Below are positions 50,700 through 63,828 of a stretch of DNA of 64,000 nt, one piece after another. The translations under genes were made by a program, and so were the position numbers. The notes beneath the pieces were generated by a model. The model searched no databases, was not told the origin of the DNA, and saw nothing but the letters and a program-made list of their open reading frames with translations. The first letter of the stretch is position 1. Every line of letters starts with the position of its first letter. The DNA comes from Elephas maximus indicus (lineage: Eukaryota; Chordata; Mammalia; Proboscidea; Elephantidae). The stretch is taken from the NCBI RefSeq assembly GCF_024166365.1, contig NC_064822.1:108992823-109056822 (forward strand), in the 5' to 3' direction.

Positions 50700-51879
50700 T
50701 TTTTTATATTCTTTCTTATTTATTGACGATTAACTCTTAAGAATTATAAAATATATATTTTACTCTCTTAACAAAAAGTTTATTATAAGATGCGGAAGGA
50801 TGCTAAGAAGACTGCCTGATGACTTTACTATAATTTAGTACCGCGTATGATAAACACTGAACAAAGGAAACCCATCAAAATACACCTCTCTGTCAATCAG
50901 TCTTGAAATGCATGCTTAGGAAACCATTCTTCTGAAAGCTATTTCTCAAATAAAACAGCTAAAATTATTAAGTCATAAACAATTTTGACCTTATTAAAAA
51001 TGTAATTGTGTTATTGAATTAAAATGGGTGAATTTCCCATTCAAAGGATTCCCTCTTTGAATTATTGCCTATTTAAAAATCTAGCTCCTCCATTCACTAA
51101 TACCCTTAATGGGTCCTCTTTTGTTCTTATCTATGACTAAAGCTTTGGCAAAAAGCCACTCACTTAAGGAATACTCACCCAGGTTGTATAGTAAATAACG
51201 GTAATTTTCAATAAATGTCCAGATATTAACCACCTCCAAGGCAACAGAAGACTGATATCAGTGAAAACGGGGGTTGAAGAATTTGAGTCATACTGGATAA
51301 GAATCAGTTTATATGTTTTGGGAAAGGATTTGTGTGGTAACACACAAAGGTTTGGTCTTAATTGCTCAAGTAAATGAACTAGGACAGTTTCTTGGCATAA
51401 ATGGGGGAGAGAAAAAGTAAATAAGGGGTATTACATGCTAATTTGTACCACATTTAGAGACCAAAATGATATAGATCTACACTACTCATTAGGGCAGCCA
51501 CTGAGCACTTGAAATTTGAGATGACTAAGTCAAAACATACACTGGATTTTGAAGACTTAGTAGAAAAAAAAAGTAAAATATCTCCTTAATTTTTTATATT
51601 GATTATATGTTGAAAAGATAATATTTTGTATATATTGAGTTAAATAAAATAAGTTATTAACACTAATTTCACTTATTTACTTCTACTTTTTAGTGTGGCT
51701 ACTAGAAAATTTTAAATTGCATATGTAGGTCTCATTTGTGGTTTACATTTTATTTTCTTTTGGACAGCACTGATCTAGATAATATGCTGAAAGATTTCAT
51801 GGGGATTTTAATCATACGCCGATCTTGAATTTTCTTCCCTCCAAACCCACATTCTCTAAATGCAGTTTATACTATACAG

Positions 51880-52094
51880 CAGTGGTTCTCAACCAGGGAC
51901 AACTACGCCTCTTAGGGGACGTTGGCAATGTCTGGAGACATTTTTGCTTATCACAACTGAGTGGGGAGTTTCACAACTGTACTAGAGAGTAGAGGTCTAG
52001 GATGCTGATAAATGTTCTATAATGGACAGGACCGCTCCCAAAGAATTATCCATTTCAAAATGCCAATTGGGTCCCTGTTGAGAAACCTGCTACA
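51880..52094 (+). mobile_element. hAT-Charlie-type MITE
   Basis: 'cagtggttctcaaccaggga' start, 'ggcaatgtctggagacattt', 'ggatgctgataaatgttcta', 'gagaaacctgct' end. Termini are near-inverted (CAGTGGTTCTCAAC / GTTGAGAAAC). Confidence 0.75.
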
Positions 52095-52767
52095 GGGAAC
52101 AGGGAAAGAGGAGAGAAAGAAACAAGAAAAAGGGCTGTTTTTTAAGTTTCCTTGCCAAGCTGCCAACACATGTTTTTGGAACTGAAACTTGGAAGGAAGA
52201 AAAGTACAGGCAGAAAACTCCAATCTCATTTTATAAAATGGCTGATGTGCTACAGATCCGCAAATACCCAGGATAAGGAAATCAGGAAGATGCAGACAGA
52301 AGGCACTGTAATTGGGAGAGGAACAGATCAAATAAATGGAATTCTTATGAACTGCCTTGTTAGTAAAAAACAAAACAAAACAATTTTGGCTACTTCTGAT
52401 GTTCTCTCCTCAAGGGTGGAAAAAAAAATACTGAAAACAGAGATTTTCTTAGTTTAAGAGATATTAAGAGGCAGGAAATGGAATGTCAGAGCTATGAGGA
52501 AGTCAGTCTGAAAACTGTTATTAGTTGCAGAAGGAGCAGGAAAAGAGTAGTTACTTATTAACAATTTTCTACGGAAAATTTTTGGTAAAAGCCTTTCCAT
52601 TTCCCGGAAGTTTCATACTCACCCATCCTTCCATGATAGGAGAATCAGGAATTCTACTTCCTAGCAAACTGACTAAAGAAAGAGAGCTAAGGAAAGAATC
52701 AGGGATGATCTGAGGAATAAAGGTGAGGAGAACTGTAAATCAGTAATACATCTCAATGACGTCTTAA

Positions 52768-52920
52768 GATTTTTAATTTTGAAAAATTGAAGTATAACAT
52801 ATTCAAAATGCACAAATCTTAAGTATATACAGTTCAATGGATTTTTATATAAATATATGCCTGTGTAACTATCACCCAGATCAAGATATGAAACTTTTGG
52901 GGCACTACAGAATGATTCCT
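52768..52920 (-). repeat. Old L1 fragment
   Basis: 'gaaaaattgaagtataacat', 'taactatcacccagatcaag', 'atatgaaacttttgg'. Confidence 0.65.
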
Positions 52921-53187
52921 CTTATCTCTCCCTTTTTTTTTTTTTTTAAGTTTTTAAATAAAATAATTATACAAAATATTTAATATAGTGCTTCATATGA
53001 AGCAGGTACTCAGCTAGTTCTCTCCTCTTTCCCTTTTTAAATCAATCTCAAGTTTGATGATAAAAGAGTAGCTTGTTTTTGCAGAATAATTCCGAACAAG
53101 TCAATGTTTAGAGGTAGTTTTCTTCCTAATCCCTTTAAGCCTAGTCCTCAGAAATTTTTGTTTTTTTTTTTTGGTGAGCCTTTTTTC

Positions 53188-53285
53188 TTTTTTTAATTGT
53201 GCTTTAGATGAAGGTTTACAGAGCAAATTAGTTTCCGATTAAACAATCACATATTGTTTTGGGACACTGGTTGCCAACCCCCATA
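53188..53285 (-). mobile_element. L1 3' end, short
   Basis: T-rich run, 'ttaattgtgctttagatgaa', 'ggtttacagagcaaatta': the last ~100 bp of the same L1 group. Confidence 0.75.
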
Positions 53286-54639
53286 AGTTTTTTGAAATTG
53301 TGCAGAACAGAACTGAAAAGACGGCTCAGGACAAAACAAAGCTAAATTTGTGCATTTTGAGTCTGAGCCAGGCACAAGCACACGGGCATTAGGAAGGTAA
53401 TGGTTTCAAGTTAAATCTTCGGTAAAAGCATTATGACCAACGAAATTTCTGTGCAATATGCACTCAACTCATAGCCAGATTCATTCCTGAAATGTTGTTT
53501 TTGGCCACCACAGCTCCAGTTTCTGTGTGGATTTGCCTCACACTTAAACATGCTCTTATATCCTGACCTATGATTAATTCACATCCCTTTCCTTGTTTTA
53601 GAAAAGGAGACCGGGGGAAGGAGACGAATAAGAACTCTTAAGTTATTAGGAAATGAGCCCTGAATACCTTAACTATCAGGGAACAATACAAGGAATTGAG
53701 TTTGCATGTGTGATAGTCTGAAAATTCATTTATGCTGAAACCCAACTGCCTCTTTCTCTAAAGTTTCCGAGTTTGGCAGTGTTTCATGAACAGAACTTTT
53801 TTTTTTTTAATTACAGTATCTACTCTTGGACATGTTTTGATGAAAGAATATAGTACGAAAAAGCCTTAGAAAACCTGAGAAACTATGGGGAACAAGTTCT
53901 AGAATATATCAGTGCTAAGCAGGTAAGTGGAACGAATGACTGATCTTTTTTGATCACTATTTAATCACTTCAATTGATCACATGTTCTAAAAGAAGAAAC
54001 TGGGAGATCGCAATAGCCTTGATAAGGCTTCTCACCCTCACTGCAGTGCCTCTGTTCCTAATGTAAGGTATCATTTATGTTTGAGAAAGTTGGGAAAGGG
54101 AGAAGAGAAGGGACTAAATATACACACCTCTAAGTCAACATAACTTTCATTTCTACCTCAGTCAATCCTAGGCTCCTGCTCTCTACTTCAAGATGCTTCT
54201 GTTTACTAAATGAGTCACACATCCTGCTTTGAATGCTTCATGGCTCTTGAATGAATCATTTCAAAGCACGGGATTGTTCAGCAAATAAATACAGCCACAG
54301 CAGCAGCAGCTCATATGCTGCATGTGTGAGCAAGGTAATTTATAGAGGAAAAATAAGAACAGGAAACTTCTTCCCAAAATACTCTAAAAGAAAATGTTGT
54401 CAGGAGAAGGAAGGAGGACAAACTAAAGAGGTTAGGGTGTATCCACCAAACTGTAAAAAACTGTACATAAGGTAAATTCATCTGTCTACGGGTTAAAGAA
54501 TTTTCTGTTTTGGGAAGGCTGTTTGAGTATCTTAGAGAGTCTGGCAAGTGACAAAATCAGTCCATTGTATAATAAAAGGAATGATAAGAGTAGAGATATA
54601 ATTTAATAGTTGGTCTAGCAGCCATGCTGCTGCTAAAAT

Positions 54640-54835
54640 ACACCCAACTCCTCACTTACTGACATGGTTAGGTTCCAAAGACCAGGTCGTGATACAAAAA
54701 TTGGCAATAAGTGAAAATGGAGGATGACCACATTAGATCACAAAATGGAGGGTGACTACATCATTACATAACTGCCAAACCACTGAGAATCATGGCCCAG
54801 CCAAGTTGACATATGACCTTAACTATCACGGCCAG
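54640..54835 (+). repeat. Unidentified interspersed repeat
   Basis: 'cttactgacatggttaggtt', 'ccaggtcgtgatacaaaaat', and 'gaatcatggcccagccaagt', which recurs in the solo LTR at 55.9 kb ('gaatcatggcctaaccaggt'). Could be a Tigger-like or LTR relic. Confidence 0.4.
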
Positions 54836-54919
54836 TGTTACTCTTGCCTCGCACCCTGGCATTTGTTACTACCAGACATACGCCGTTAATGCACAGTAAT
54901 AGTCGGATAGTAGATTTTT

Positions 54920-55045
54920 ACTACAGTATAAGCTCCCCAAGAGCAAGGGTCCTTTTCATCTATTTATTCATGGATGTATCCCAAGTACCTAGAACAGGAC
55001 TTGCACTTAGCAGGTGCTTAATAAATATTTGTTACATTTCACTAA
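54920..55045 (+). repeat. L2 3' terminus
   Basis: 'ataagctccccaagagcaag', 'gtacctagaacaggacttgc', 'aggtgcttaataaatatttg'. Confidence 0.75.
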
Positions 55046-55448
55046 AGTGCTACAAGGCATGCCCAACCTAGAAAACTCTTGCCCATGTGTACAATGGGGG
55101 GAGAATTTTGATCATCCATATCCAAAAGAGAGTCTGTATCTGAAACCCCAACTCCTTCCTATGGAACCAGAGGCTCAGCCCAGTCAGGATCAAGAATACC
55201 CTAATGTGAGGAGCTCAGAATAAGAAATAGAATTTCAAGTATTAAGATAACAGGAAAAGGACAAAACGGTAGCAAGGGATTTAAATCATTGGGAAGAATT
55301 TCTTGACTCTGGGAGGTTTGGAACCATTCCTGAAGGAGATTTTAAAGGAATGCAAAACGCATGGCCTTTCTAGTCCTCTCCTATTTATAAAACTTCATTT
55401 TCTCCTATTTTTCCACTAACATTTTCTACCCAGGTCATTCTCTCTACC

Positions 55449-55984
55449 TGTCTTAGTCATCTAGTACTGCTATAACAGAAATACCACAGTGGATGGCTTT
55501 AACAAAGATAAATTTATTTTCTCACAGTCTAGTAGCCTGCAAGTCCAAATTCAGAGCGTTGGCTCCAGGGGAAGGCTTTCTCTCACTGTCGGTTCTGGAG
55601 GAAGGTCCTTGTCATCCAACTTCCCCTGGCCTAGGAGCTTCTCTGCGCAGCTACCCTGGGTTCAAAAGACACATTCTGCTCCTGGCACTGCTTTCTTGGT
55701 GGTATGAGGTCGCCAACTCTCTTCTTGCTTCCCTTTCATTTTATCTCATGTAAGATAAAAGACGGTACAGGCCACATCCCACGGAAACTCCCTTTAAACT
55801 GGATCAGAGATGTGATCTGAGCAAGGGTATTAAATCCCACCCTAATCTTCTTTAACTACAGGCAGAGATTATAATTTATAACACATAGGAAAATTGCAAA
55901 ATGGAGGACAACTACACAATACTGGGAATCATGGCCTAACCAGGTTGCCACATATTTTTTGGGGACACAATTCAATCCATGACA
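55449..55984 (-). mobile_element. Solo LTR of ERVL/MaLR type
   Basis: On the plus strand it begins TGTCTTAGTCATCTAG and ends CAATCCATGACA (TG...CA). CTACC precedes it and CTACA follows, a 4-of-5 target duplication. Inside are 'gctataacagaaataccaca' and a 'ttggtggtatgaggtcgcca' block. ORFs inside are not genes. Confidence 0.75.
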
Positions 55985-56264
55985 CTACAAACCTACAAAG
56001 TCTACTTATTTTCGTCTTTGTGCTTCTACATATGTTGCCCTATTCCCTGACAAACCTTTTTCTCTTTCTTTAGTTTATCCAAATCCCACCATTTTTGAAA
56101 GCTCAGCTGAAATCCAATTGCTTTTTTCAGGCTTCCCTAAGGACTCCAATATTCGCTGGTCTATCTTTCCTAAGCTTTTATGGTACTTGTATAGTTTATA
56201 CCATATAATTTAGAATTTTAATATATATGGTATCATAGTTTTATCTTTTAAAGTAGACTGTAAA

Positions 56265-56350
56265 CCACACATGAGGTTGTCATGAGTTGGCATCCACTTA
56301 ACTGCAACTGACAACACAACGACACAAGACAACTTAATAACAACACAAGG
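56265..56350 (+). mobile_element. AfroSINE 3' tail fragment
   Basis: 'gaggttgtcatgagttggca', 'tccacttaactgcaactgac', then AACACAACGAC-type tail. Confidence 0.55.
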
Positions 56351-57892
56351 ATAACTACTGAAAAACTATCACCCCCGGATTCCAAGACGTTACAGAGCAC
56401 ATTTTCAGAAAGATCTGATGCGTTTTCATTGCTATTTCCAAAGTAACTTTTATTATGCAAATAGTGAGAATCAGTATATCCCCTCCTTGTCCCATTTTGT
56501 TTGACACCAGATTCCTTTATTATAGGAAAGACACTGAAGACAATTTCAGTATGCTGGAGTTACAATGCTGTTATATGAAAGAACACTGGTGCCATGTCTT
56601 TGTGGATCAATTCACTTTCCTAGGGTTTCCGATTCCATCACTGAACTTTGTTTTATTACAAACTAAAATGTCTTGTGGAAAAAATTGTCAATTTATAAAC
56701 ACCAACTTTTTACATTCTTTTTTCACCTCCTCTCTCTCCCCCACAAAGCACTAGTAGTAATTTTGGCCACATTCTTTTGGGCACTTTATTTTAGGATCCC
56801 AGTGACCTGCCTTTTATTGGGTAGAATATTAGCATCCCACAGGACCTAGGCAGTATCAAAAGCTGGATTCCTCTAAGATGGAGTGTCTGATCATAGGAAA
56901 AGCTATGTTACAATCAAGTCAACAAACCAGTGAGGGGGAAATAGAAAAAGAACATTAAAACCATAGTTAACACTGAATTGCAGGGTCATCATCATTATGA
57001 CCTGTGATAACAATACATTATTCTAGACCACACAAACCAATGGGACAACTATTCCTTTAAGTAACGTAAGTTTTAAGCACTTAGCCACACATCATCACTC
57101 ATTTCTATTTTGGTTCCTTGTTCCCTCCTCCTGTTCGTGACAAGTGTGAAAAATCATGAGCCCCATGTGTGGTATCTTTTGCCAAGTAAGTTGAAGGTGC
57201 TCAATAAATCACAGCAGAAAGGAAACTGAGCCCCAAAGATCATATAGGCCAACTCCAAACTCTAACAGGTATTGGGTAGTGTAGGGAAGACAGAGGTAAA
57301 TATAATTTCTTATCAGTTTAGGTTGGGAAAATTTAAGTATTTTGTATTTAAAATGTTGCTTATTATTTGATGGGGTTAAGAGATATAATCTTACTGCAGG
57401 TTTAAATGTACTTAGCCAAAGTCCTGGTCATCTCAACTTCTGCTGTGATTCCCTAGTACTACAAAATAGCAGTAAATATAATTCTTTTTTTCTTCTCTCT
57501 CTCTTTCTAATGGTATTCTCTTGTGACTTTTTTCAGTAAGGCCATAAACTAAATTCTGTGTCTGGTGACTTCAAAACTAGAAAACTGTATGGGTTATCAG
57601 GCCTCTGATTCACGAAAGACTGTAGTCAATGTCTTACATAACTGGATTGCTTAGGAAAGGGGCAGTACAGCAGAGAAAGGGAAGAGGCAATAGGTTTGAG
57701 GACCAGGTTGTGTTTCCTAACCCAACCCCCATTCGCAACCCCCTTCTCCCTTGCCTGCCTATCCCTATAAAGGCTACAAAGCCAGATACTTTCCCAGGCT
57801 CCTATGTGGCTAGGATTAAACCTGTCACACAGTTCCGGCAAATACTGGGGATGAGGCGGAGGGCGGTACTTCTGCGAAAGCTTTTGTTTCAT

Positions 57893-57930
57893 TATAAAAA
57901 CCAAAAACAAACCAAACCCAGTGCCGTCGA
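57893..57930 (-). mobile_element. AfroSINE 3' stub
   Basis: 'aaaccaaaaacaaaccaaac' 'ccagtgccgtcgaaaa', the reversed 3' end only. Confidence 0.6.
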
Positions 57931-59264
57931 AAACGGGGAGCTAAAAAAGGAGAGTTCCTGGTGCTACTCCTTCTCCTTCCTCATCTTGTGACAGTGAGGC
58001 AACAAACAAGGAGTAAAAGCTAAAAATGGTGGAGCAGAGAGGTATAAAGAATCTAGGTCCTTGATTATCTTACCTGGCTACTGGAACAGCCCTAATTCTG
58101 GATTTCTTGTGTTGCAAGTGTTCGTATAGTTTTGAGCTACTGTCAGTCAAGTACTTGCAACTGAAACCATTCGTAATACATGATGATTTTCAGAAATGTA
58201 CAGATTCTTCCTCATTTTCTATCTCTACCTCTTTTCTAAACTGAGCAACTTGGAGATGGAATATGCAAGAAAGTATGTTATTCTACATCTTTGTGAACAT
58301 TTATCAGTTGAACCTTAATGTAAAATCCCATTTTCACTTTTACATAGTATACGAAATAAATTACTCTACCTCATAGTCACCTATTGTCCCAGGTTTCCTT
58401 GGAGACAATAGCTATAGCACTGTTTGGGCTTTTTGGGAAGGAAAAAATGGTAAGAGAAAGGCATCTTAGGATGCTGCTCTTGAAATTGTGGCAATTAAAG
58501 ATCATTCTTTACTAAAGTAGGGAGTTTTAAGTTGGAGCCACATCTCTTCTTATTCCTGCCTATCCTTCTCTCCCAATGTCTAATATCTAGCTCTTTATTA
58601 AACTCCAGGGCACTCTTGGGAACTATGCTTAAGAATTAACAAGGACAGATCCATTATCTTTCCTTAGATGATGACTACTTACATGGATGGATTTAGATGC
58701 TCAACAAACTTTAAAGGACCAGTGCCCAGGAGCAGAGAAATCCCAGCTGCAATTCAGTGAGGCCTGGTCCTGTGTCAATTACATGGCTAATTGCTTTCTC
58801 CACAGCTCTTGCCTAATGGTAGTAGACCTTTTAGTATTCTATTTTCCAGATGCAGCCACTTAGTTGGGGTACCATTAAAGTCCCCAAAGGGATAACTCTG
58901 GTTCTTAACAAAGCAAGGAAAGCTTCTTTTTTGGCCAAAATAATTATTACTTGGCCCTATTTCATTCTTGTTGACATTACACATTTACATTTTTCAGTCT
59001 CATCTTTCTTCCCAAATTTTTATTGTATGTTATGAGGTACAGAGTTCTTGAAAAACACATCAAGCACTTTTATCTTCTAATTTGCTACACAGTAGATGTT
59101 GCAATCCCTGGATCTCACAATGGGTGGAAGGGACAAAGACAGTTTTTACAGTGTGAACCGTAATCATCAAAATTAGGTAAATTTACTACACTATGTTTTG
59201 GCTTGGACTGCTGAAAATTTCATTGTGGAAAAATAATACTGGAAACACTTCTTGATAATACAGG

Positions 59265-59380
59265 AGTTTTTGAATGCTTACAGTGAGCTGAGCACAGCAT
59301 ATATGAGTCATGTTACAGAGCCTACAATAACTAAAACCTGCCCTTCAAGAACTTATATAATTTAGCACTGTAACAGTCAA
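59265..59380 (+). repeat. MIR3-like fragment
   Basis: 'ttgaatgcttacagtgagct', 'gagcacagcatat', 'cctgcccttcaagaacttat'. Confidence 0.45.
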
Positions 59381-59464
59381 GCCAAAAGAAAATATAAAGC
59401 TGGATAAGAGACAGAGATCTCAGCCTCTCAGCTTAGATGACTGGGACAAGTTTACAAAGAGATC

Positions 59465-59485
59465 ACACACACACACACACACACT
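59465..59485 (+). repeat. (CA)n microsatellite
   Basis: About 10 CA units. Confidence 0.9.
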
Positions 59486-60059
59486 TAAAAAATTCCAAAA
59501 TGCAGCAAATAAGCTTTTATTTTAAACAAGCTATCAAAGGATTAAGTGCCCAGAGACTTAGCAACCACAGAAGAAGTTGTGGGCTGGTAAAGAAATAGGC
59601 AAGGACAAAGGCTCAGATGGTTTCACGGATCTCCTAAATAAACCAGAAGCTGGTGGGGTGCTCTGATAATGTCTAATCACTATTTTAAATGCAGAAAAAA
59701 TTCTTATCCTAACTTGTTGACATATTCAGCTGATTATCTTTGTGTCTACCCTGGAAAGTTTTGCGCAGCTACCTTTATATTAATAAAACTAGGCAAACGA
59801 GGAACTTTGATTTTGGATATTAGCTTTTTAGCCATAAGAGAGATTTTTTAGAATGTTGGCCCCTGAATAGAGGTCTACATTAAAGGCAGGCAGGCAAGCA
59901 AAGAAAAAGAATGGAACCTACACTGCCCAACAGTAGCACTTATCCACACACTTCTGGGCTCTGATAACTATTCAACACAGCAGCAACATCACCAACTGAG
60001 GAAACTGCCCCTGCTAATTGTAGCCTCATCTACTGTTGCTCTCCATCATAATTCTCACT

Positions 60060-60425
60060 CCGTCAATATCAAACTACTTGCAGTTTCTCTGAACACAACG
60101 TGTTGTTTCATTCTTTTATATCTGCTGTTCTCTTATGTCTGGAATATTCATCTCCATCTTCTCTGTCTGGCGAACTTCTATTTATCTTTCAAAACCTGTT
60201 AAAGCATCATTTCCTCCATGAAGCCTTCCCTGATGTCTACCAGACCTCGCAGTACTTGCAAATACTTATACTATTACACTGACCATTTAACAATGTAATC
60301 ATATTTTTATGTGTCTGACTCCCCTATCAGACAGTGAATACTTTGAGGTTTTATGTATCTGTCACTAGTATCTAGCATGGTGTCTGGCACATTGTAGATG
60401 CTCAAATCTTTTTACTGAATTGAAC
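60060..60425 (+). repeat. L2 LINE 3' region
   Basis: 'tttcctccatgaagccttcc', 'cctgatgtctaccagacc', 'ctagcatggtgtctggcaca', 'ttgtagatgctcaaat'. Confidence 0.7.
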
Positions 60426-60917
60426 CTATAAAGGCTAATGAAGGTCTGACTGAATTGAGGAAAATATTCATGGGCTAATTTCCGGAAATTTGTCCCCAGG
60501 CTTCTTCAAGGTTGGAGATATCTGGCAGAACACACAAAGTAAATGCCTTTGATTTTATTCTTACAAGGGATCCTTTGTGTACACTAAGTCTCTCATTGAG
60601 AGATGTTTGTAAAAAATCCATATTCAATTTTTGACCTGGCTCTAAAATGATAACAACTTGTTCCAATTACATAGGATCTCCCACCCTATTATGTCACATT
60701 GTAGGCAAACCAGGAAGTGCTAATGGGATCCCATTAACCTTCATACCACATTATAACATTCTCATCTGTTAGGGGAAGAGAGGAGAGAAAAGACAAACAC
60801 AAAGATCACTAAGCATACTGATGGGTGCCAGTGAGGGAACTAAGCCTTTGGAAGTCCTAGTCCTCACCTCTAGGTAACAATTCACTGTAATGAACTGAAA
60901 TGCAGATTTCAACTATG

Positions 60918-61378
60918 GTGTGGTAGACTGATAAGGTGGTAGGCTACCAAAGATATGTCCACATCCTAATCCCTGGTACCTGTGACTATTATCTTACATG
61001 GTAAAGTCTTTGCAGATATGATTAAGTTAAGGATCCTTCCATGAGGAGATTATCCTAGATTACCCAGGTGGGCCCTAAATGCCACCACAAGTGTCTTCAC
61101 AAAACAGGCAGAGGGAAATTAGACACACACAGAGAGAGCAGAAGGCAATGTGAATATGGAAGCAGAGATATGTGGCAAGAAATGCTGGCAGCCACCAGAA
61201 GTTGGAAGAACCAAGGACAGGATTCTCCCTTAGAGCCTCCAGAGGGAGTGAGGACTTGCTGATACCCTGATTTTGGACGGCTGGACTCCAAAACTGTGAA
61301 AGAATAAATTTCTGTTGTTTTAAGCCACCCAGTTTGTAGTCATTTGTTGCAGCAGCCACAGGAAATTAATACGTATAC
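60918..61378 (+). mobile_element. MLT1-type MaLR LTR
   Basis: 'tgtccacatcctaatccctg', 'gatattaagttaaggatcct'-like block, 'gattacccaggtgggcccta', 'ctcccttagagcctccagag', 'gttgttttaagccacccagt', ending 'aggaaattaatacgta'. Nearly full length. Confidence 0.88.
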
Positions 61379-61394
61379 AATCTTCTCATAATCT

Positions 61395-61548
61395 ACCAAT
61401 ACCAGCGGCCATCAAGAACTGTGCTCCACAGGGTTTTCAATGGCTGATTTTTCAGAAGTAGATCTCCAGGCCTTTCTTCTGAAGCACCTCTGGGTAGACT
61501 CGAATCACCTACCTTTCAGTTAGCAGCCAGCCATGTTAACCGTTTCCA
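61395..61548 (-). mobile_element. AfroSINE (second type)
   Basis: 'gaactgtgctccacagggtt', 'tggctgatttttcagaagta', 'gtagactcgaatcacctacc', 'cagttagcagccagccatgt'. Confidence 0.85.
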
Positions 61549-61570
61549 TCAATACCAAAAAAAAAAAAAA

Positions 61571-61699
61571 AGGCAAAAAACCAAACCCACTGCCATAGAG
61601 TCGATTCTGACTTAGAGTGAACCCATGTGTTACACGAGAACTGAGCTCCACAGGGGTTTTTGGCTATAATCTTTACAGAAGCAGATCACCAAGCCTTTT
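61571..61699 (-). mobile_element. AfroSINE, left part of a split copy
   Basis: 'aaaccaaacccactgccata', 'gagctccacaggggtttttg', 'cagaagcagatcaccaagcc'. Interrupted at 61699. Confidence 0.8.
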
Positions 61700-61991
61700 A
61701 TTATTTTTATTGCGCTTCAAGTGAAAGTTTACAAATCAAGTCAGTCTCTGATATAAAAATTTATATACACCTTGCTATATACTCCTAGTTGCTCTCCCCC
61801 TAATGAGACAGCACACTCCTTCTCTCCACCCTGTATTTCTGTGTGCATTCAGCCAGCTTCTGTCCCCCTCTGCCTCCTTATCTCCCCTCCAGACACATTG
61901 TCTCATGTGTCTACTTGAGCCAAGAAGCTCACTTCTCACCAGTAACATTTTCTATCCCATAAGTCCAGTCCAATCCCTGTCTGAGGCATTG
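61700..61991 (-). mobile_element. L1 3' end inserted into the SINE
   Basis: 'tttttattgcgcttcaagtg', 'aaagtttacaaatcaagtca', 'acaccttgctatatactcct'. Flanked by the 12-bp repeat ACCAAGCCTTTT (61688-61699 and 61992-62003). Confidence 0.85.
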
Positions 61992-62050
61992 ACCAAGCCT
62001 TTTTTTGTGGCACCACTGGGTGGGTTCTAACTACCAACCCTTTGATTAGT
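61992..62050 (-). mobile_element. AfroSINE, right part of the split copy
   Basis: 'tgtggcaccactgggtgggt' 'tctaactaccaaccctttga': the SINE resumes with its reversed box-B/head side, then decays. Confidence 0.7.
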
Positions 62051-62390
62051 AAGTGACATAAATTCGAAACAATTATATCCACAACCATAAACCCTCACCT
62101 GTCTGCCTGGAAATAAACATCACTTAACGGAAACCAGATATCAGCACTTATCATTTCTCAATGATCTCACAAATAAAAATTTGAGAAAAGAACCCTCCTA
62201 CCCACCAACTTTACTTCTCCCACCAAAAACCAGATATTCTGAATTAACTGAGAGTCACATAGGGTTATGGCTACCTCCAGGTTGCTTCTATTTTAAGGAA
62301 CGCTTTATTTAATACGATTTTGAACTCCAGGATATCTGGTGTGTTGCTGACCGCCCTCTGTATTCCCACCCTCTATCCATGTATGGATAA

Positions 62391-62592
62391 GAAGCCCTGG
62401 TGGAGCTGTGGTTAAGCACTTGGTTGCTAACCAAAAGTTTGGTGGTTCAAACTGACCAGCTGCTCCAAGGGAGAAAGATGTGGCAGTCTGTTCTGTAAAG
62501 ATTACGGTCTCGGAAACCCTATAGGGCAGTTCTACTCTGTCCTGGAGGTTTGCTATGAGTTAGAATCAACTCAACGCACACAACAACAATGA
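62391..62592 (+). mobile_element. AfroSINE, long subfamily
   Basis: 'gaagccctggtggagctgtg', 'agaaagatgtggcagtctgt', 'tagggcagttctactctgtc', tail ACAACAACAA. Confidence 0.88.
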
Positions 62593-63604
62593 TCCATGTA
62601 TGTAGTCCTTTATCATCTGAATTTTCTAATGTGATGACATTCCACTTAAAGAAATTTACTTTTTTCTCTGAATACTACTTTTGTGCGGTAGGTAGACTAA
62701 GTTACAATACTGGGGGTGAGCCCAGGAGGCACTGAGTAGACTCATCATAACTGAGAATGCACTCACAGAACTGTTTAAGTACTCAAACAGACCTCTCAGT
62801 TCACATCTGAGGTACACTTCTTAGGCCTTTATTGGACCCTTTTCTCCTGACTCCCTTACCACCAAACATTTGATTTTCAAAAGTAAAACATGTCAGATGT
62901 TTTAGCACAGTGGAAGCTATAAGCATACAGTAGTAATCAGAGGGGTTCATGCTAAGTGGGAGTTTCTATGACTGTAAGAGAGGGTTACAGTTTTGCAGAA
63001 AGAAACAAGACATTCTGCATTTAGGCTCAGTAGGCTGAGGAAGGAGACTACTGAGAAGAGATAGAAAATCATAAACCACATTAATCTTTTCACTGTTTGT
63101 AGGATAGAGAACTATTAAAAGTAAGGTGATCTGCTCATTATAGAAAGTTGAGGTTAACTGCAGGAGGTGATAAGTGCCTTGAAGATAGGGACCGTGTCTG
63201 TTACTTAATGTTACATTCATAGATGCTACCACTGTGCCCAGTATACAAGCAACATTGAAAAAAATCTGTTAAATGAACAATAAGATTCTTTCTCTCCCAC
63301 TGGGACTTGCTCTGAAGGCAAATAAAGCCCTAATCAGAACTTTAATCAAGTCTATACACCTTCAGGGATCTAGCTCAAAAATGGATTAAGAGAGAACATT
63401 AATTCTCTAGGGTAAGTTCAATGAGATACTGCTGGTTGCTCTATATGACAGCTAGCAAACAAACTTGCTTCCTTCTGCTTTGAAGTTTTTGGGGGAGTCA
63501 GAGGAAATAATGGAGATAGGATGCATCTTGTCGAAACAGCGGGAACCATCAGCTCATCTTACTTGAAACTCTCCTTACGATTCAAGGAGACTAAGAGCAT
63601 CAAA

Positions 63605-63817
63605 GGTGCCCAGGTGGTGTAAATGGCTTGTGCTTGACTATTAACCAGAAGGTCAGTGGTTCAAACCCACCCACCAGTGCCACTGAAGAAAGGCCTGGAC
63701 ATCTGCCTTCGTAAAGATTACAGCCAAGAAAATGCTATGGAGTAGTTCTACTCTGTAACACATGGGGTCACTATGAGTTGGAATTGGCTTGACAGCAATG
63801 GGTTTTTTTGTTTTAAG
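63605..63817 (+). mobile_element. AfroSINE (second type)
   Basis: 'ggtgcccaggtggtgtaaat', 'gtggttcaaacccacccacc', 'gcctggacatctgccttcgt', 'acacatggggtcactatgag', tail GGGTTTTTTTGTTTT. Confidence 0.88.
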
Positions 63818-63828
63818 GGCATTAAGGG

